From Parapontixanthobacter aurantiacus (GTDB taxonomy: Bacteria > Pseudomonadota > Alphaproteobacteria > Sphingomonadales > Sphingomonadaceae): 64,000 bases of DNA. Made by a program: the position numbers and the translations under genes. A model generated the notes under the pieces. It was given only the letters and a program-made list of their open reading frames with translations, had not been told where the DNA came from and did no database searches. Below, piece after piece: positions 55,800-64,000 of this stretch. The DNA lies in contig NZ_WTYW01000001.1 of NCBI RefSeq assembly GCF_009827635.1, positions 948,001-1,012,000 on the forward strand. Reading direction: 5' to 3'. Position 1 is the first letter of the stretch; the number at the start of each line of letters is the position of its first letter.

Positions 55800-56279
55800 A
55801 TGAACCGTATCGATCTTACCCCCTATCGCCGCAGCACGGTCGGTTTCGACCGCCTTTTCGACCTTCTGGAGGGCCAGGCCCGCCAGAATAGCGGCGACAA
55901 TTACCCACCCTTCAATATCGAGCGGCAGGGTGACGACAATTATCGCATTACCCTCGCGGTCGCCGGTTTTCGTCCGCAGGACATCGATATAACCGCGCAG
56001 CAGAACCTGCTCGTCGTCGTGGGCAAGAAGCGTTCGGAAAGCGACGAAACGCGCGAGATGCTGCATGTCGGCATCGCCAATCGCGGTTTCGAGCGGCGCT
56101 TCGAACTTGCCGATTTCGTACGCGTTGAACAGGCGGACCTTCAGGACGGTCTGCTATACATCGACCTCGTGCGCGAAATTCCGGAGGCGATGAAGCCGAA
56201 GAAAGTTCAGCTCAAGAGCCATCAGCGCTTGGAAATCGTCGATAGTGACGATGACGAGAAGCGCTCCGACGCGGCCTGA
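55800..56279 (+). CDS. small heat shock protein (Hsp20/IbpA family)
   Basis: 159-residue ATP-independent chaperone. Alpha-crystallin domain at about 35-125 (YPPFNIERQGDDNYRITLAVAGF, ELADFVRVEQADLQDGLLYIDLVREIPE) and an acidic tail (DSDDDEKRSDAA). N-terminus MNRIDLTPYRRSTVGFDRLFDLL is the IbpA/HspH type. ATG 55800 is 8 bases after GAGGA. The ribosome site appears hidden in a ROSE-like hairpin, so expression is probably temperature controlled. Confidence 0.93.
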   Translation: MNRIDLTPYRRSTVGFDRLFDLLEGQARQNSGDNYPPFNIERQGDDNYRITLAVAGFRPQDIDITAQQNLLVVVGKKRSESDETREMLHVGIANRGFERRFELADFVRVEQADLQDGLLYIDLVREIPEAMKPKKVQLKSHQRLEIVDSDDDEKRSDAA

Positions 56280-56311
56280 TCAGCGACAGCGCCATAATTT
56301 GAAAGATGTTC

Positions 56312-56340
56312 GGGGCGGGCCTTTTGGGAAGGTCCGCCCC
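56312..56340. terminator. strong hairpin after hsp20
   Basis: GGGGCGGGCCTT, five-base loop, AAGGTCCGCCCC: a 12-bp GC-rich stem with one G-U, 32 bases after the hsp20 stop. No U-run follows on either strand, so it is either a poor intrinsic terminator or an mRNA-stabilising structure serving hsp20 and possibly pyrG from the other side. Confidence 0.4.
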
Positions 56341-56403
56341 GCGACACGTGGTGCCGCCCCACCCCTGCTTCGATCGTCCGGGTCGCTTTAGACGATTGAG
56401 GCC

Positions 56404-56444
56404 GTGGCAAGCTTCGTAGCCGGATTCGACGCTTTGCTTGCCAC
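56404..56444. repeat. 9-bp inverted repeat between hsp20 and pyrG
   Basis: GTGGCAAGC (56404-56412) and GCTTGCCAC (56436-56444), perfect, 23 bases apart. No terminator signature. It could be a long hairpin or a binding site; function unknown. Confidence 0.45.
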
Positions 56445-56524
56445 AAAACATAATAAAGTTGAAGAATCGATTTTCCCGACTGTCCGAAAGTGGCGCAGAT
56501 CGGTCAGATCAGAGGGTCTTTATA

Positions 56525-58156
56525 TCAGACGAGGCGCGCCTGATGCAGAGCCGCCTCGATGAACTTGGCGAACAAAGGATGCGGTTCGAACGGTCGGGAT
56601 TTAAGTTCCGGATGATACTGAACCCCGATGAAGAAGGGATGCTCCGGACGCTCCACGATCTCCGGAAGCAATCCATCGGGCGACATGCCTGAAAAGCGCA
56701 AACCCGCAGCTTCCAGACGTTCGATATATCCGGCGTTGACCTCGTAACGGTGACGATGCCGCTCGGAGATGGTGAGCGCATTGCCATAAATCTCGGAGAT
56801 GCGGCTCCCTTCCTTCAATGCTGCATCATAGGCGCCGAGACGCATCGTTCCGCCAAGATCGCTGTTCACGTTGCGCTGTTGAAGTCCCTCGTCGCTCATC
56901 CATTCGGTGATGATGCCGACGACCGGTTCCTGCGTTTCTCCGAACTCGGTGGAGGAAGCGCCGCCGATACCGGCAAGCTGCGCCCCCTCGATGCAGGCCA
57001 TCTGCATCCCAAGGCATATCCCGAGAAACGGCACCTTGCGCTCCCGCGCGAAACGAACGCTGGCGATCTTCCCGCGTGAGCCGCGTTCGCCGAAGCCGCC
57101 GGGCACGAGGATTCCGTGCAGCGGTTCCAGTTCGGATACGATTTCGCCCGGTTCCCGCTCGAAGATTTCAGCGTCGATCCAGCGGATTTTCACCTTGACC
57201 CGGTTCGCGAGCCCGCCATGGACAAGCGCCTCGTTCAGCGATTTGTACGCGTCCTGAAGCCCGACATATTTGCCGATGACCCCGATCGTCACCTCTCCTT
57301 CGAAGTTCTCGTAACGGTCGAGGATATCCTGCCATGCGGACAGTTCGGGCGGCTCGCTTTCGAGCCCGAAATGCTTGAGCAATTCGGCGTCCAGACCGCT
57401 GGCGTGATATTGCAGGGGCACGGCATAGATGCTGGACGCATCGAGGGCAGGAATGACCGCTTCCTTCCTGACATTGCAGAAATTGGCGATCTTCTGCCGT
57501 TCCCCATCAGGCAGCGGATGCTCGCAACGGCACAGGAGCATATCGGGCTGAATGCCGAGACTGGTCAATTCGCGAACCGAGTGCTGCGTAGGCTTGGTCT
57601 TCAGTTCGCCCGCGGCGGAAATGTAAGGGACGAGGGTGACGTGGATAAAGGCCGTTCGCGAAGGTCCGAGTTCGTTCTTCAGCTGCCGCATCGCCTCGAT
57701 GAACGGCAGGCTCTCAATGTCGCCGACCGTTCCGCCGATCTCGCACAGGATGAAGTCGTGGTCGCCCTGATCGTCGAGCGCGAATGCCTTGATGGCGTCC
57801 GTGACGTGCGGAATGACCTGCACTGTCGCACCTAGATAGTCGCCGCGCCGTTCCTTGGCGATGATGTCGCGATAGACCCTGCCCGAGGTGATGTTGTCGC
57901 TCTGCCGCGCCGAAACGCCGGTGAAGCGCTCGTAATGGCCAAGGTCGAGGTCGGTCTCCGCACCGTCATCGGTGACGAAAACCTCACCATGCTGATAAGG
58001 GCTCATCGTGCCCGGATCGACATTGAGATAGGGATCGAACTTGCGGATACGAACCTTGTACCCGCGCGCCTGAAGAAGCGCTGCCAGACTGGCAGCCATG
58101 AGACCTTTACCGAGCGAAGAAACCACGCCGCCGGTGATGAAAATATACCGCGCCAT
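56525..58156 (-). CDS. pyrG: CTP synthase
   Basis: 543 residues. N-terminal amidoligase domain ([24 protein letters not shown]-loop; [11 protein letters not shown]) aminates UTP; the C-terminal class I glutamine amidotransferase has nucleophile Cys in [11 protein letters not shown] and the His/Glu pair in [15 protein letters not shown] 58156 gives the canonical [10 protein letters not shown]; an in-frame TTG nine bases earlier is less likely. Order tpiA-secG-pyrG as in other alphaproteobacteria. Confidence 0.96.
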   Translation of the reverse strand: MARYIFITGGVVSSLGKGLMAASLAALLQARGYKVRIRKFDPYLNVDPGTMSPYQHGEVFVTDDGAETDLDLGHYERFTGVSARQSDNITSGRVYRDIIAKERRGDYLGATVQVIPHVTDAIKAFALDDQGDHDFILCEIGGTVGDIESLPFIEAMRQLKNELGPSRTAFIHVTLVPYISAAGELKTKPTQHSVRELTSLGIQPDMLLCRCEHPLPDGERQKIANFCNVRKEAVIPALDASSIYAVPLQYHASGLDAELLKHFGLESEPPELSAWQDILDRYENFEGEVTIGVIGKYVGLQDAYKSLNEALVHGGLANRVKVKIRWIDAEIFEREPGEIVSELEPLHGILVPGGFGERGSRGKIASVRFARERKVPFLGICLGMQMACIEGAQLAGIGGASSTEFGETQEPVVGIITEWMSDEGLQQRNVNSDLGGTMRLGAYDAALKEGSRISEIYGNALTISERHRHRYEVNAGYIERLEAAGLRFSGMSPDGLLPEIVERPEHPFFIGVQYHPELKSRPFEPHPLFAKFIEAALHQARLV

Positions 58157-58265
58157 GGGAGCCAAGCCTTAAGCAGTCGTATTGATTCGGAGCAAGCGAT
58201 TAACGCCCAACGGCGCTCGCCAATCCACAATGCAGTCGGTGCGCCGTGACGGCGCCGAAGCTGCC

Positions 58266-58667
58266 TTACTCGGCGAGCGGATCGGTGCTTGCAGGCGCCG
58301 TATCGTCGGCTCCGCCATCGACAGGTGCAGGCGCACCCAATGCCGACGAACCGGTGCCGCCGGAAAGCGGATCGGGCTGTCCCGCCGGTGTGACCGAACG
58401 GTCGATGGTCGACGTAATCTCGTCAATTCCGGTCGTCTCGACCGCGACCGCCGCCAAGGCGATGGAGAGGGCCACGAACAGAATTGCTAGCATCTTCGTC
58501 GAGCGGGTGAGGAAGTCCGCGGCTCCGCGTGCGCTCAGCATTCCCGAGGGGCTGCCGCCCCCGCCGATTCCCAGACCTCCGCCTTCGGAGCGTTGCATGA
58601 GGATTACGCCTACCAATGCGGCGGCGACGATCGCCTGGACGACGGTGAGGAATACGAAGAGGGACAT
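58266..58667 (-). CDS. secG: preprotein translocase subunit SecG
   Basis: 133-residue inner-membrane subunit of SecYEG. Two helices (FVFLTVVQAIVAAALVGVIL and KMLAILFVALSIALAAVAV) with the loop MQRSEGGGLGIGGGGSPSG typical of SecG. The C-terminal tail is long, Pro/Ala/Gly-rich and acidic (133 versus about 110 residues in E. coli). ATG 58667. Confidence 0.93.
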   Translation of the reverse strand: MSLFVFLTVVQAIVAAALVGVILMQRSEGGGLGIGGGGSPSGMLSARGAADFLTRSTKMLAILFVALSIALAAVAVETTGIDEITSTIDRSVTPAGQPDPLSGGTGSSALGAPAPVDGGADDTAPASTDPLAE

Positions 58668-58755
58668 CGGACTATCTTTCGATCGATCGGCAAGCGGATT
58701 GCCGGCTATCTAGGACTTGCCGGCTATGGCGGCAAGCCTTGGCTGCGTTGATGGA

Positions 58756-59523
58756 TTAGTTGGCCTCGTCCTCGCGCTCGACCGCGGCAAGAACGATACC
58801 GAGAAAATTCTCGGCAGTCAGGCTCGCGCCTCCGACGAGCGCGCCGTCGACGTCAGGCAGGTCGAGGATTTCGCGGGCATTGTCCGCCTTGACAGAACCG
58901 CCGTACAGGATGCGGATCGCCTCTGCATTGTCGGCACCATATCGCTCTTTCAGGACGCCGCGGATCGCACCATGCATCGCAGTAATGTCGCCGGCTGTCG
59001 GCACTTTGCCCGTTCCGATCGCCCAGATCGGTTCGTAAGCGACGGTAAGCTGCTGCTGCGGGTCGGTAAGTTCCGGCAACGAAGCACGCAGCTGGCCAAG
59101 TACGAATTCTTCGGCGCGACCGGCTTCGCGCGTTTCGGCGCTCTCGCCGCAGCACAGGATCACGCGCAGGCCTGCATCGAACGCAGCCGCCATCTTCTTG
59201 GCGATCAGGGCGTCACTTTCATCGTGGTTCTCGCGACGCTCGCTATGGCCGAGGATAACGAATTTCGCACCCGCATCGAGCGCCATGGTTGCCGAAATGT
59301 CGCCGGTATGCGCGCCGTCCGGTTCTGCATGGCAATCCTGCGCACCGACGCCGATCTGCTCGACCTCGCGGCCAACCGCATGGATCAGGGTGAACGGCGG
59401 CGCGAGCGCCACCTCGACCTTCATGTAACGCTGCGAGGCCCGGTCAATTGCGCGTGCTTCGGACAGCATCGCGCGCGTACCGTTCATCTTCCAATTGCCG
59501 ACAATATAAGGCCGTTCGGCCAT
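58756..59523 (-). CDS. tpiA: triosephosphate isomerase
   Basis: Interconverts dihydroxyacetone phosphate and glyceraldehyde 3-phosphate. 255 residues: substrate-contacting N10 and K12 in VGNWKMNG, catalytic His in ILGHSERRE and Glu in VAYEPIWAIGTG, phosphate loop YGGSVKADN and GALVGGASL. ATG 59523. It is transcribed divergently from the ppiD-trpE operon. Confidence 0.96.
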   Translation of the reverse strand: MAERPYIVGNWKMNGTRAMLSEARAIDRASQRYMKVEVALAPPFTLIHAVGREVEQIGVGAQDCHAEPDGAHTGDISATMALDAGAKFVILGHSERRENHDESDALIAKKMAAAFDAGLRVILCCGESAETREAGRAEEFVLGQLRASLPELTDPQQQLTVAYEPIWAIGTGKVPTAGDITAMHGAIRGVLKERYGADNAEAIRILYGGSVKADNAREILDLPDVDGALVGGASLTAENFLGIVLAAVEREDEAN

Positions 59524-59717
59524 GCAATCACCTATCTGTCGTTGAGGACCGGCCCGATCGGCCGTAATTCGAACGGTCCGGTAGCCGAGCTTGCCGGATA
59601 GGTCAAAACCATAAGTATCAACCTTGCCGCTTTATACCGGGCCTTATATGGAGCGCCACGACGATGTGGGCCCAGGGCCGCAAGAGCACCGATCAACCAG
59701 GACGAATTCAACCGATC

Positions 59718-61655
59718 ATGTTTCAGTTTTTCCGCAAGTTTTTCCAGTCGAAGATAGGTCTCGCGGTAACGTTCGCCTTTCTTGGACTGATCGCTTTCGC
59801 CTTCGCCAGCAGCGATGTGGCGAATACCGGAACGTTCGGCGGCGTCGCCGGCGGTGACCGGGTCGCGGTGGTGGGCGATCGAAAGGTCTCGACGGCGGAA
59901 CTTTCAAGGGCTGCTTCGACTGCCCTCGACCAGGCAAGACGTGACAATCCCAACCTCACCATGGAGGAGTTCGTCGCGGCGGGAGGGCTCGATCAGACGC
60001 TGAACCGGATGCTCGACCGCTATGCAATCGCTGAATACGCCCGCTCGATCGGACTTCGCGCCGGGGAAAACCTCGTAAATAGCGAGATCGTCAACATCCC
60101 GCAGTTCCGTGGTCCGAGCGGAGCCTTCGATCAGAATGTCTACCGGGCGGCCTTACAACAGGTCGGTCTTACCGACGCGGTGTTTCGCGCCGATCTCGCG
60201 GATGGCCTCCTTGCTCAACAGATCCTTCAGCCCACGACTGCAAATGCGACAATCCCCACTGGAATAGCGCGGCAATATGCTTCCCTGTTCCGGGAGCGGC
60301 GGACGGGCAGCATAGCCTTTCTGCCAAGCGCCGCCTTCGCGCCTGAAGGTGAGGCGAGCAATGCGCAGCTGCAATCCTACTACAATGAGAACCGCAGCCG
60401 CTACGTCCGTCCAGAGCGCCGGATCATCCGCTATGTTACGTTCGGCCCTGACGCCATCGCCGAACAGGCTGCTCCGACCGAGGCCGAGATCACGCGCTAT
60501 TATCGCGAGAATGAAGAGGAATTTGCTGCGCGTGAAGAGCGCAGCTTCACACAAGTCATCGCCTCGAGCCAGGCGGCAGCGCGGTCCATCGCAAGTGCAG
60601 TAGCAGGCGGGCAGAGCTTGGCGCAAGCTGCGCAGGCCGCCGGTCTGCGCACGACGACCGTAGACCCCTCGACCAAAGCGGAAATTGAAGCAACGGCCAA
60701 CGAAGCGGTCGCAAAGGCTTATTTCGCAGCTGGCGAAGGTAGTCTTACCACTCCTGCTCGCGGCAATCTCGGCTGGTATGTTGCGCGGGTAGAGGACATC
60801 AGCTCGCAGTCCGGTCGGACACTGGCACAGGCGCGTGAGGACATTGCGGCCACTGTTCGTCAGCAGAAGACCAATCGCCTCCTGTCGGATCTGAGCGCGG
60901 AGATCGAGAACTCCCTCGCGGATGGCGTGAGCCTGACCGATCTGGCCGAAGAGCTCGAGCTCGAGGTTCAGACCACTCGCCCCGTCGTCGCAGACGGTTC
61001 GATCTATGGAACGCCGGGCGAGCGGGTTCCCGACGCGGTAGCGCCGGCTGTCGAAACTGCATTCCAGATGGTCGAAAGCGAACCCCAGATTGCGGAAGTA
61101 ACGCGCGGCGAGGAATTTCTGATTTTCGAAGTATCTCGCATTACCGAAAGCGCGACGGCTCCTTTCGCCGAAATTCGTGACCGGCTCGTTCGCGACTGGC
61201 GGATTGTCCAGGGCCAGCGCGCTGCACGGGCTGCCGCCGACCGCGTTCTTGCGCGGATGAACGGCGAGACGGACCTTCCCGCAGCAGTGCGCTCGCTCGA
61301 CACGTCCGTGCCGCCGCCAGAGGCCGTCAGCCTGACACGCGAGGAACTTGCGCGTTTGCGCGAGCAACGCGTTCCGCCACCGCTCGCCCTGTTCTTCAGC
61401 ATGGCGCAAGGGACCCAGAAGAAGCTCGAAGCGGAGAACTCGACGGGTTACTACGTAGTTTCTTTGAACGAGATCATACCCGGACAACTCGAACAGAGCG
61501 ATCCGCTCGTCGCTCAGGCACAAACCCAGCTCGGGCAGGCTATCGAGCAGGAATATCAGCAGCAACTGGTAACTGCGATGCGTAATAGTCAGGGCGTGGA
61601 AATCAATCAGGCCGCGGTCGAGGCGGTGCGCCGTCAGTTGATCGGCGAGAACTGA
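59718..61655 (+). CDS. ppiD: PpiD-like periplasmic peptidyl-prolyl isomerase/chaperone
   Basis: 645 residues. One N-terminal membrane anchor (IGLAVTFAFLGLIAFAF) after MFQFFRKFFQSK, a SurA-N-like chaperone domain (residues near 55-190), a parvulin-like central region (QVIASSQAAARSIASAVAGG...GNLGWYVARVED) and a helical C-terminal part. Typically helps newly secreted proteins at the Sec exit. ATG 59718; a longer in-frame extension upstream is not supported. Parvulin active residues are not obvious, so it may be chaperone only. Confidence 0.9.
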   Translation: MFQFFRKFFQSKIGLAVTFAFLGLIAFAFASSDVANTGTFGGVAGGDRVAVVGDRKVSTAELSRAASTALDQARRDNPNLTMEEFVAAGGLDQTLNRMLDRYAIAEYARSIGLRAGENLVNSEIVNIPQFRGPSGAFDQNVYRAALQQVGLTDAVFRADLADGLLAQQILQPTTANATIPTGIARQYASLFRERRTGSIAFLPSAAFAPEGEASNAQLQSYYNENRSRYVRPERRIIRYVTFGPDAIAEQAAPTEAEITRYYRENEEEFAAREERSFTQVIASSQAAARSIASAVAGGQSLAQAAQAAGLRTTTVDPSTKAEIEATANEAVAKAYFAAGEGSLTTPARGNLGWYVARVEDISSQSGRTLAQAREDIAATVRQQKTNRLLSDLSAEIENSLADGVSLTDLAEELELEVQTTRPVVADGSIYGTPGERVPDAVAPAVETAFQMVESEPQIAEVTRGEEFLIFEVSRITESATAPFAEIRDRLVRDWRIVQGQRAARAAADRVLARMNGETDLPAAVRSLDTSVPPPEAVSLTREELARLREQRVPPPLALFFSMAQGTQKKLEAENSTGYYVVSLNEIIPGQLEQSDPLVAQAQTQLGQAIEQEYQQQLVTAMRNSQGVEINQAAVEAVRRQLIGEN

Positions 61656-61672
61656 TCGTCTCGAACTCGCCA

Positions 61673-63181
61673 ATGACTTCGACGCAAGGCGCAGAAACGG
61701 CGGCCGCTCTTCTCGAAGCGGGAAAGCCCGCACTGGTCTGGCGAAAGGTTGTGGCCGATACGGTCACCCCCGTGCGAGCCGCAGTCCACCTTGTGCAACC
61801 GGGAAGAGGCGATTTCCTACTCGAATCCGTCGAGGGCGGCGAAACCCGCGGCCGGTTCAGCCTTCTCGGACTCGATCCCGATCTGGTCTTTCGGGTCGAC
61901 GGAAAGGCCGCTTTCGTAAATCGCAATTGGCAGACCGATCAGGAAGCGTTCGAGAAAATCGCAACCCCTGCTGTCGAAGCGCTACGCGACCTCCACCGGA
62001 AATGTCAGATCGATACGCCGGAAGAAATCCCTGGCGCTCTGTCCTGTCTGGTCGGCTACTTTTCCTTCGAGACTATCGGCCTAATCGAAAGGATCGACTT
62101 CGCGTCCGCCGATCCGCTCGACCTTCCGGACATGCTGTTCGTTCGCCCGACCACGATCTTCATCTTCGATCGCTTGCAGGATTGCATCTTCTGCGTGGCT
62201 CCTATCTGGAACGCTGCGCAGGAACCTGGGCAAGCTATTGCAGCGGCTTCGGAGCGGATCGATACCTTACTCGCCAAGCTCGCCGCTTCAGTGGACAAGA
62301 CGGCTGAAATTGCCAGCGCGCGTTCCCCGCGGCCCGAGCCCGCCATGGACGAAGCGGATTATCGCGCGATGGTCGGCAAGGCGAAGAACTACATCGAACA
62401 GGGTGAGATTTTCCAAGTCGTGCTCGCGCAGCGATTTTTTGCGCCATTCGATCTTCCCCCGCTCGCGCTTTACCGAGCGCTCCGCCGGATTAATCCCTCA
62501 CCGTTCCTCTTCTTCCTCGATTTTCCGGACTTCGCGATTGTCGGCTCGAGCCCTGAAATTTTGGTGCGCGTTCGCGAAGGAGAAGTTACGGTTCGACCAA
62601 TCGCGGGAACGCGGCCGCGCGGTGCTACGGCGGATGCCGACAGGAAAGCAGAAGAAGAATTGCTCGCCGATCCGAAGGAACTGGCAGAACACCTGATGCT
62701 GCTCGATCTCGGAAGGAACGATGTCGGACGGGTTGCCCGGTCCGATACGGTGAAGGTCACGCAGTCTTATTTCGTCGAACGATACAGTCACGTTATGCAT
62801 ATCGTCAGCAACGTGGTGGGTCGTCTCGACCCCGCTAAGGACGCTCTCGACGCGCTTTTTGCAGGCTTTCCCGCCGGTACGGTCAGCGGTGCGCCGAAAA
62901 TACGGGCTTGCGAGATCATCGCAAAACTGGAACCGGAGCGTCGCGGCCCCTATGCCGGCGGCGTCGGGTATTTCGGCACGGACGGAACGATCGACAGCTG
63001 CATCGTATTGCGGACCGCGATTGTTAAGGATGAAGTGATGCACGTTTATGCTGGCGCGGGGATCGTGGCTGACAGCGATCCAGAGTACGAGTTGCGCGAA
63101 TGTCGCGCGAAAGCTGGCGCTTTGTTCGCTGCTGCCGAGGAAGCCGTGCGCCTCTCGAACGAACCCGGTTTCGGGCAATGA
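61673..63181 (+). CDS. trpE: anthranilate synthase component I
   Basis: Converts chorismate to anthranilate with TrpG, first step to tryptophan. 502 residues: N-terminal regulatory half with an ESVEGGETRGRFSLLGLDP motif that binds tryptophan for feedback control, and the chorismate-binding half (IFQVVLAQRF, PSPFLFFLDF, GTRPRGATADAD, LGRNDVGRV, SGAPKIRACEIIA, YAGGVGYFG). Seventeen bases after the ppiD-like gene; ATGA overlap with the next gene. Confidence 0.95.
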   Translation: MTSTQGAETAAALLEAGKPALVWRKVVADTVTPVRAAVHLVQPGRGDFLLESVEGGETRGRFSLLGLDPDLVFRVDGKAAFVNRNWQTDQEAFEKIATPAVEALRDLHRKCQIDTPEEIPGALSCLVGYFSFETIGLIERIDFASADPLDLPDMLFVRPTTIFIFDRLQDCIFCVAPIWNAAQEPGQAIAAASERIDTLLAKLAASVDKTAEIASARSPRPEPAMDEADYRAMVGKAKNYIEQGEIFQVVLAQRFFAPFDLPPLALYRALRRINPSPFLFFLDFPDFAIVGSSPEILVRVREGEVTVRPIAGTRPRGATADADRKAEEELLADPKELAEHLMLLDLGRNDVGRVARSDTVKVTQSYFVERYSHVMHIVSNVVGRLDPAKDALDALFAGFPAGTVSGAPKIRACEIIAKLEPERRGPYAGGVGYFGTDGTIDSCIVLRTAIVKDEVMHVYAGAGIVADSDPEYELRECRAKAGALFAAAEEAVRLSNEPGFGQ

Positions 63182-64000
63182 ACAGCACATTCCGTAAAAG
63201 CCTTATCCTCGTTTTGGGTCTGACCGCGCTTTCCGGCTGCAACGAACAGGCAACCGGGGAAGCGGTCGTGCGGACGGAGATCGGAGGCTCCGAGACCGGC
63301 AGCGGCTCCGAACAAGGCAATGTTGCCAGCGAACAGCGCGCGGCTGTCGAAACCCCGTGTAGGCCCGTCATTTTCGAGAACGAGCCCTTCATTCACTGCG
63401 TCGCGGTGCCTGCGCGCCATCATATCTCGACCGCGCTTCAGTCGAGCGACGGCACGCCATATCGCGGCTTGGCCCAATATGCCGCTTCGCGGTCATCCGA
63501 TGCGCCGCCAGTGGCCTTCGCCGTCAATGGCGGCATGTATGACGATGCCGGCGATCCGATCGGATACTATGTCGAGAATTCGGAACGGCTAAAGGAGCTC
63601 AACCGAAACGCCGGGGAAGGCAATTTCCACATGCTGCCGAATGGCGTCTTCTACGGCAGCGATGGCAAATGGGAAATCAGGACGTCGGACGATTTCTTCA
63701 GTTCAGTGTCCGACAGACCCGAATTCGGCACTCAAAGCGGGCCGATGCTCGTGATTAATGGCAAGCTCCATCCCGACATCGCGACGGACGGAACCTCGAA
63801 GGCGATCAGGAATGCGGTCGGCATCGACACACGCGGTCGCGCGCATTTCGTCATCAGCAATCGGGCGGTCAGCTTCGGCAAGATGGCGCGCCTCTATCGC
63901 GATGAACTTGATGTTCCCAACGCGCTCTATCTCGACGGAAACGTGTCAGCCTTGTGGAACCCTGCTGCCGACCGGCTCGATACCGGCGCGGCAATCGGTC
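63178..64000 (+). CDS. lipoprotein of the phosphodiester glycosidase (NAGPA/DUF2233) family, 3' partial
   Basis: 274 residues before the window ends. Lipoprotein signal peptide with lipobox LSGC (Cys21) after a hydrophobic stretch; an acidic Gly/Ser-rich spacer (about 22-60) follows. The DUF2233 domain begins near PCRPVIFENEPFIHCVAV, with FAVNGGMYDDAGDPIGYYVE, FGTQSGPMLVINGKL, AVGIDTRGRAHFVI and ALYLDGNVSALW. Likely a periplasmic or cell-surface glycosidase for phosphodiester-linked sugars. The start overlaps trpE (ATGA), an unexpected operon partner. Confidence 0.85.
   Translation, partial: MNSTFRKSLILVLGLTALSGCNEQATGEAVVRTEIGGSETGSGSEQGNVASEQRAAVETPCRPVIFENEPFIHCVAVPARHHISTALQSSDGTPYRGLAQYAASRSSDAPPVAFAVNGGMYDDAGDPIGYYVENSERLKELNRNAGEGNFHMLPNGVFYGSDGKWEIRTSDDFFSSVSDRPEFGTQSGPMLVINGKLHPDIATDGTSKAIRNAVGIDTRGRAHFVISNRAVSFGKMARLYRDELDVPNALYLDGNVSALWNPAADRLDTGAAIG

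Noticed and set aside
56438-56692. 84-codon plus-strand gene between hsp20 and pyrG
   Set aside because: Mostly antisense to the pyrG 3' end, with no family and no clear ribosome site.
1-64000. CRISPR array, prophage, insertion sequence or integrative element
   Set aside because: No regularly spaced repeats, transposase, integrase or phage genes were seen, and neither tRNA gene is flanked by a duplicated 3' end.

Overview
The window is a gene-dense, GC-rich stretch of chromosome from an alphaproteobacterium, most likely a member of the Sphingomonadales close to Erythrobacter or Sphingomonas. This rests on a dusB-ntrBC-ntrYX-hfq-hflX cluster, a fused ispDF gene, a folate-dependent TrmFO, a pyruvate dehydrogenase E1-beta that carries its own lipoyl domain, a tmk-holB-metG-tatD cluster and a double-length Hfq. 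No insertion sequence, prophage, CRISPR array or rRNA was seen. Two tRNA genes (Ser-UGA and Arg-CCU) are present. Almost everything is core metabolism and housekeeping, in tight operons where start and stop codons overlap (ATGA, GTGA, TGATG).

Layout. 0-7.3 kb (+): the end of an MFS transporter, alr, phaR, an archaeal/eukaryote-type proS, rnr and a peroxiredoxin-like gene. 7.3-11 kb: a universal stress protein (-), then pdhC and lpd (+), the E2 and E3 of pyruvate dehydrogenase. 11-18.6 kb (+): a small acidic protein, tRNA-Ser (-), an MltB-type transglycosylase, then dacA-tmk-holB-metG-tatD-MBL hydrolase and a tiny membrane protein, a chain from cell wall to replication to tRNA charging. 18.7-24.6 kb (+): a leucine-degradation operon (ivd, a GFA-family gene, mccB, mccA) ending in mazG. 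24.6-33.8 kb (-): dusB-ntrB-ntrC-ntrY-ntrX-hfq-hflX, nitrogen signalling joined to RNA-based regulation. 33.9-37.8 kb: ispDF and a CinA-domain gene (+), a coq10/ratA-type gene and lipA (-), and a NYN-domain gene (+). 37.9-44.9 kb: an exported TPR protein (-), gyrA (+), a YhhN membrane protein (-), trmFO (+) and an EF-hand protein (-). 44.9-48 kb: a squalene/phytoene-synthase-like gene (-) and three Tad-type pilus genes (+). 48-51 kb (-): ftsB, pdhA and pdhB, about 40 kb from pdhC-lpd. 51-54 kb (+): hppD and a VOC-fold gene (tyrosine breakdown) and mscS, then tRNA-Arg (-). 54-56.3 kb: grxC, a nitrilase-family gene and a DUF1178 gene (-), and hsp20 (+). 56.5-59.5 kb (-): tpiA, secG and pyrG. 59.7-64 kb (+): a ppiD-like foldase, trpE and a lipoprotein cut by the window end.

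The most striking features are an Hfq made of two Sm-like domains in one chain, where the second domain has lost the basic rim; a hairpin over the hsp20 ribosome binding site that looks like a ROSE RNA thermometer; and several dyads placed like operators (before hppD, before dusB-ntrBC, right before ntrY, and a Fur-like box before ivd). No wholly new multi-gene system was recognised.
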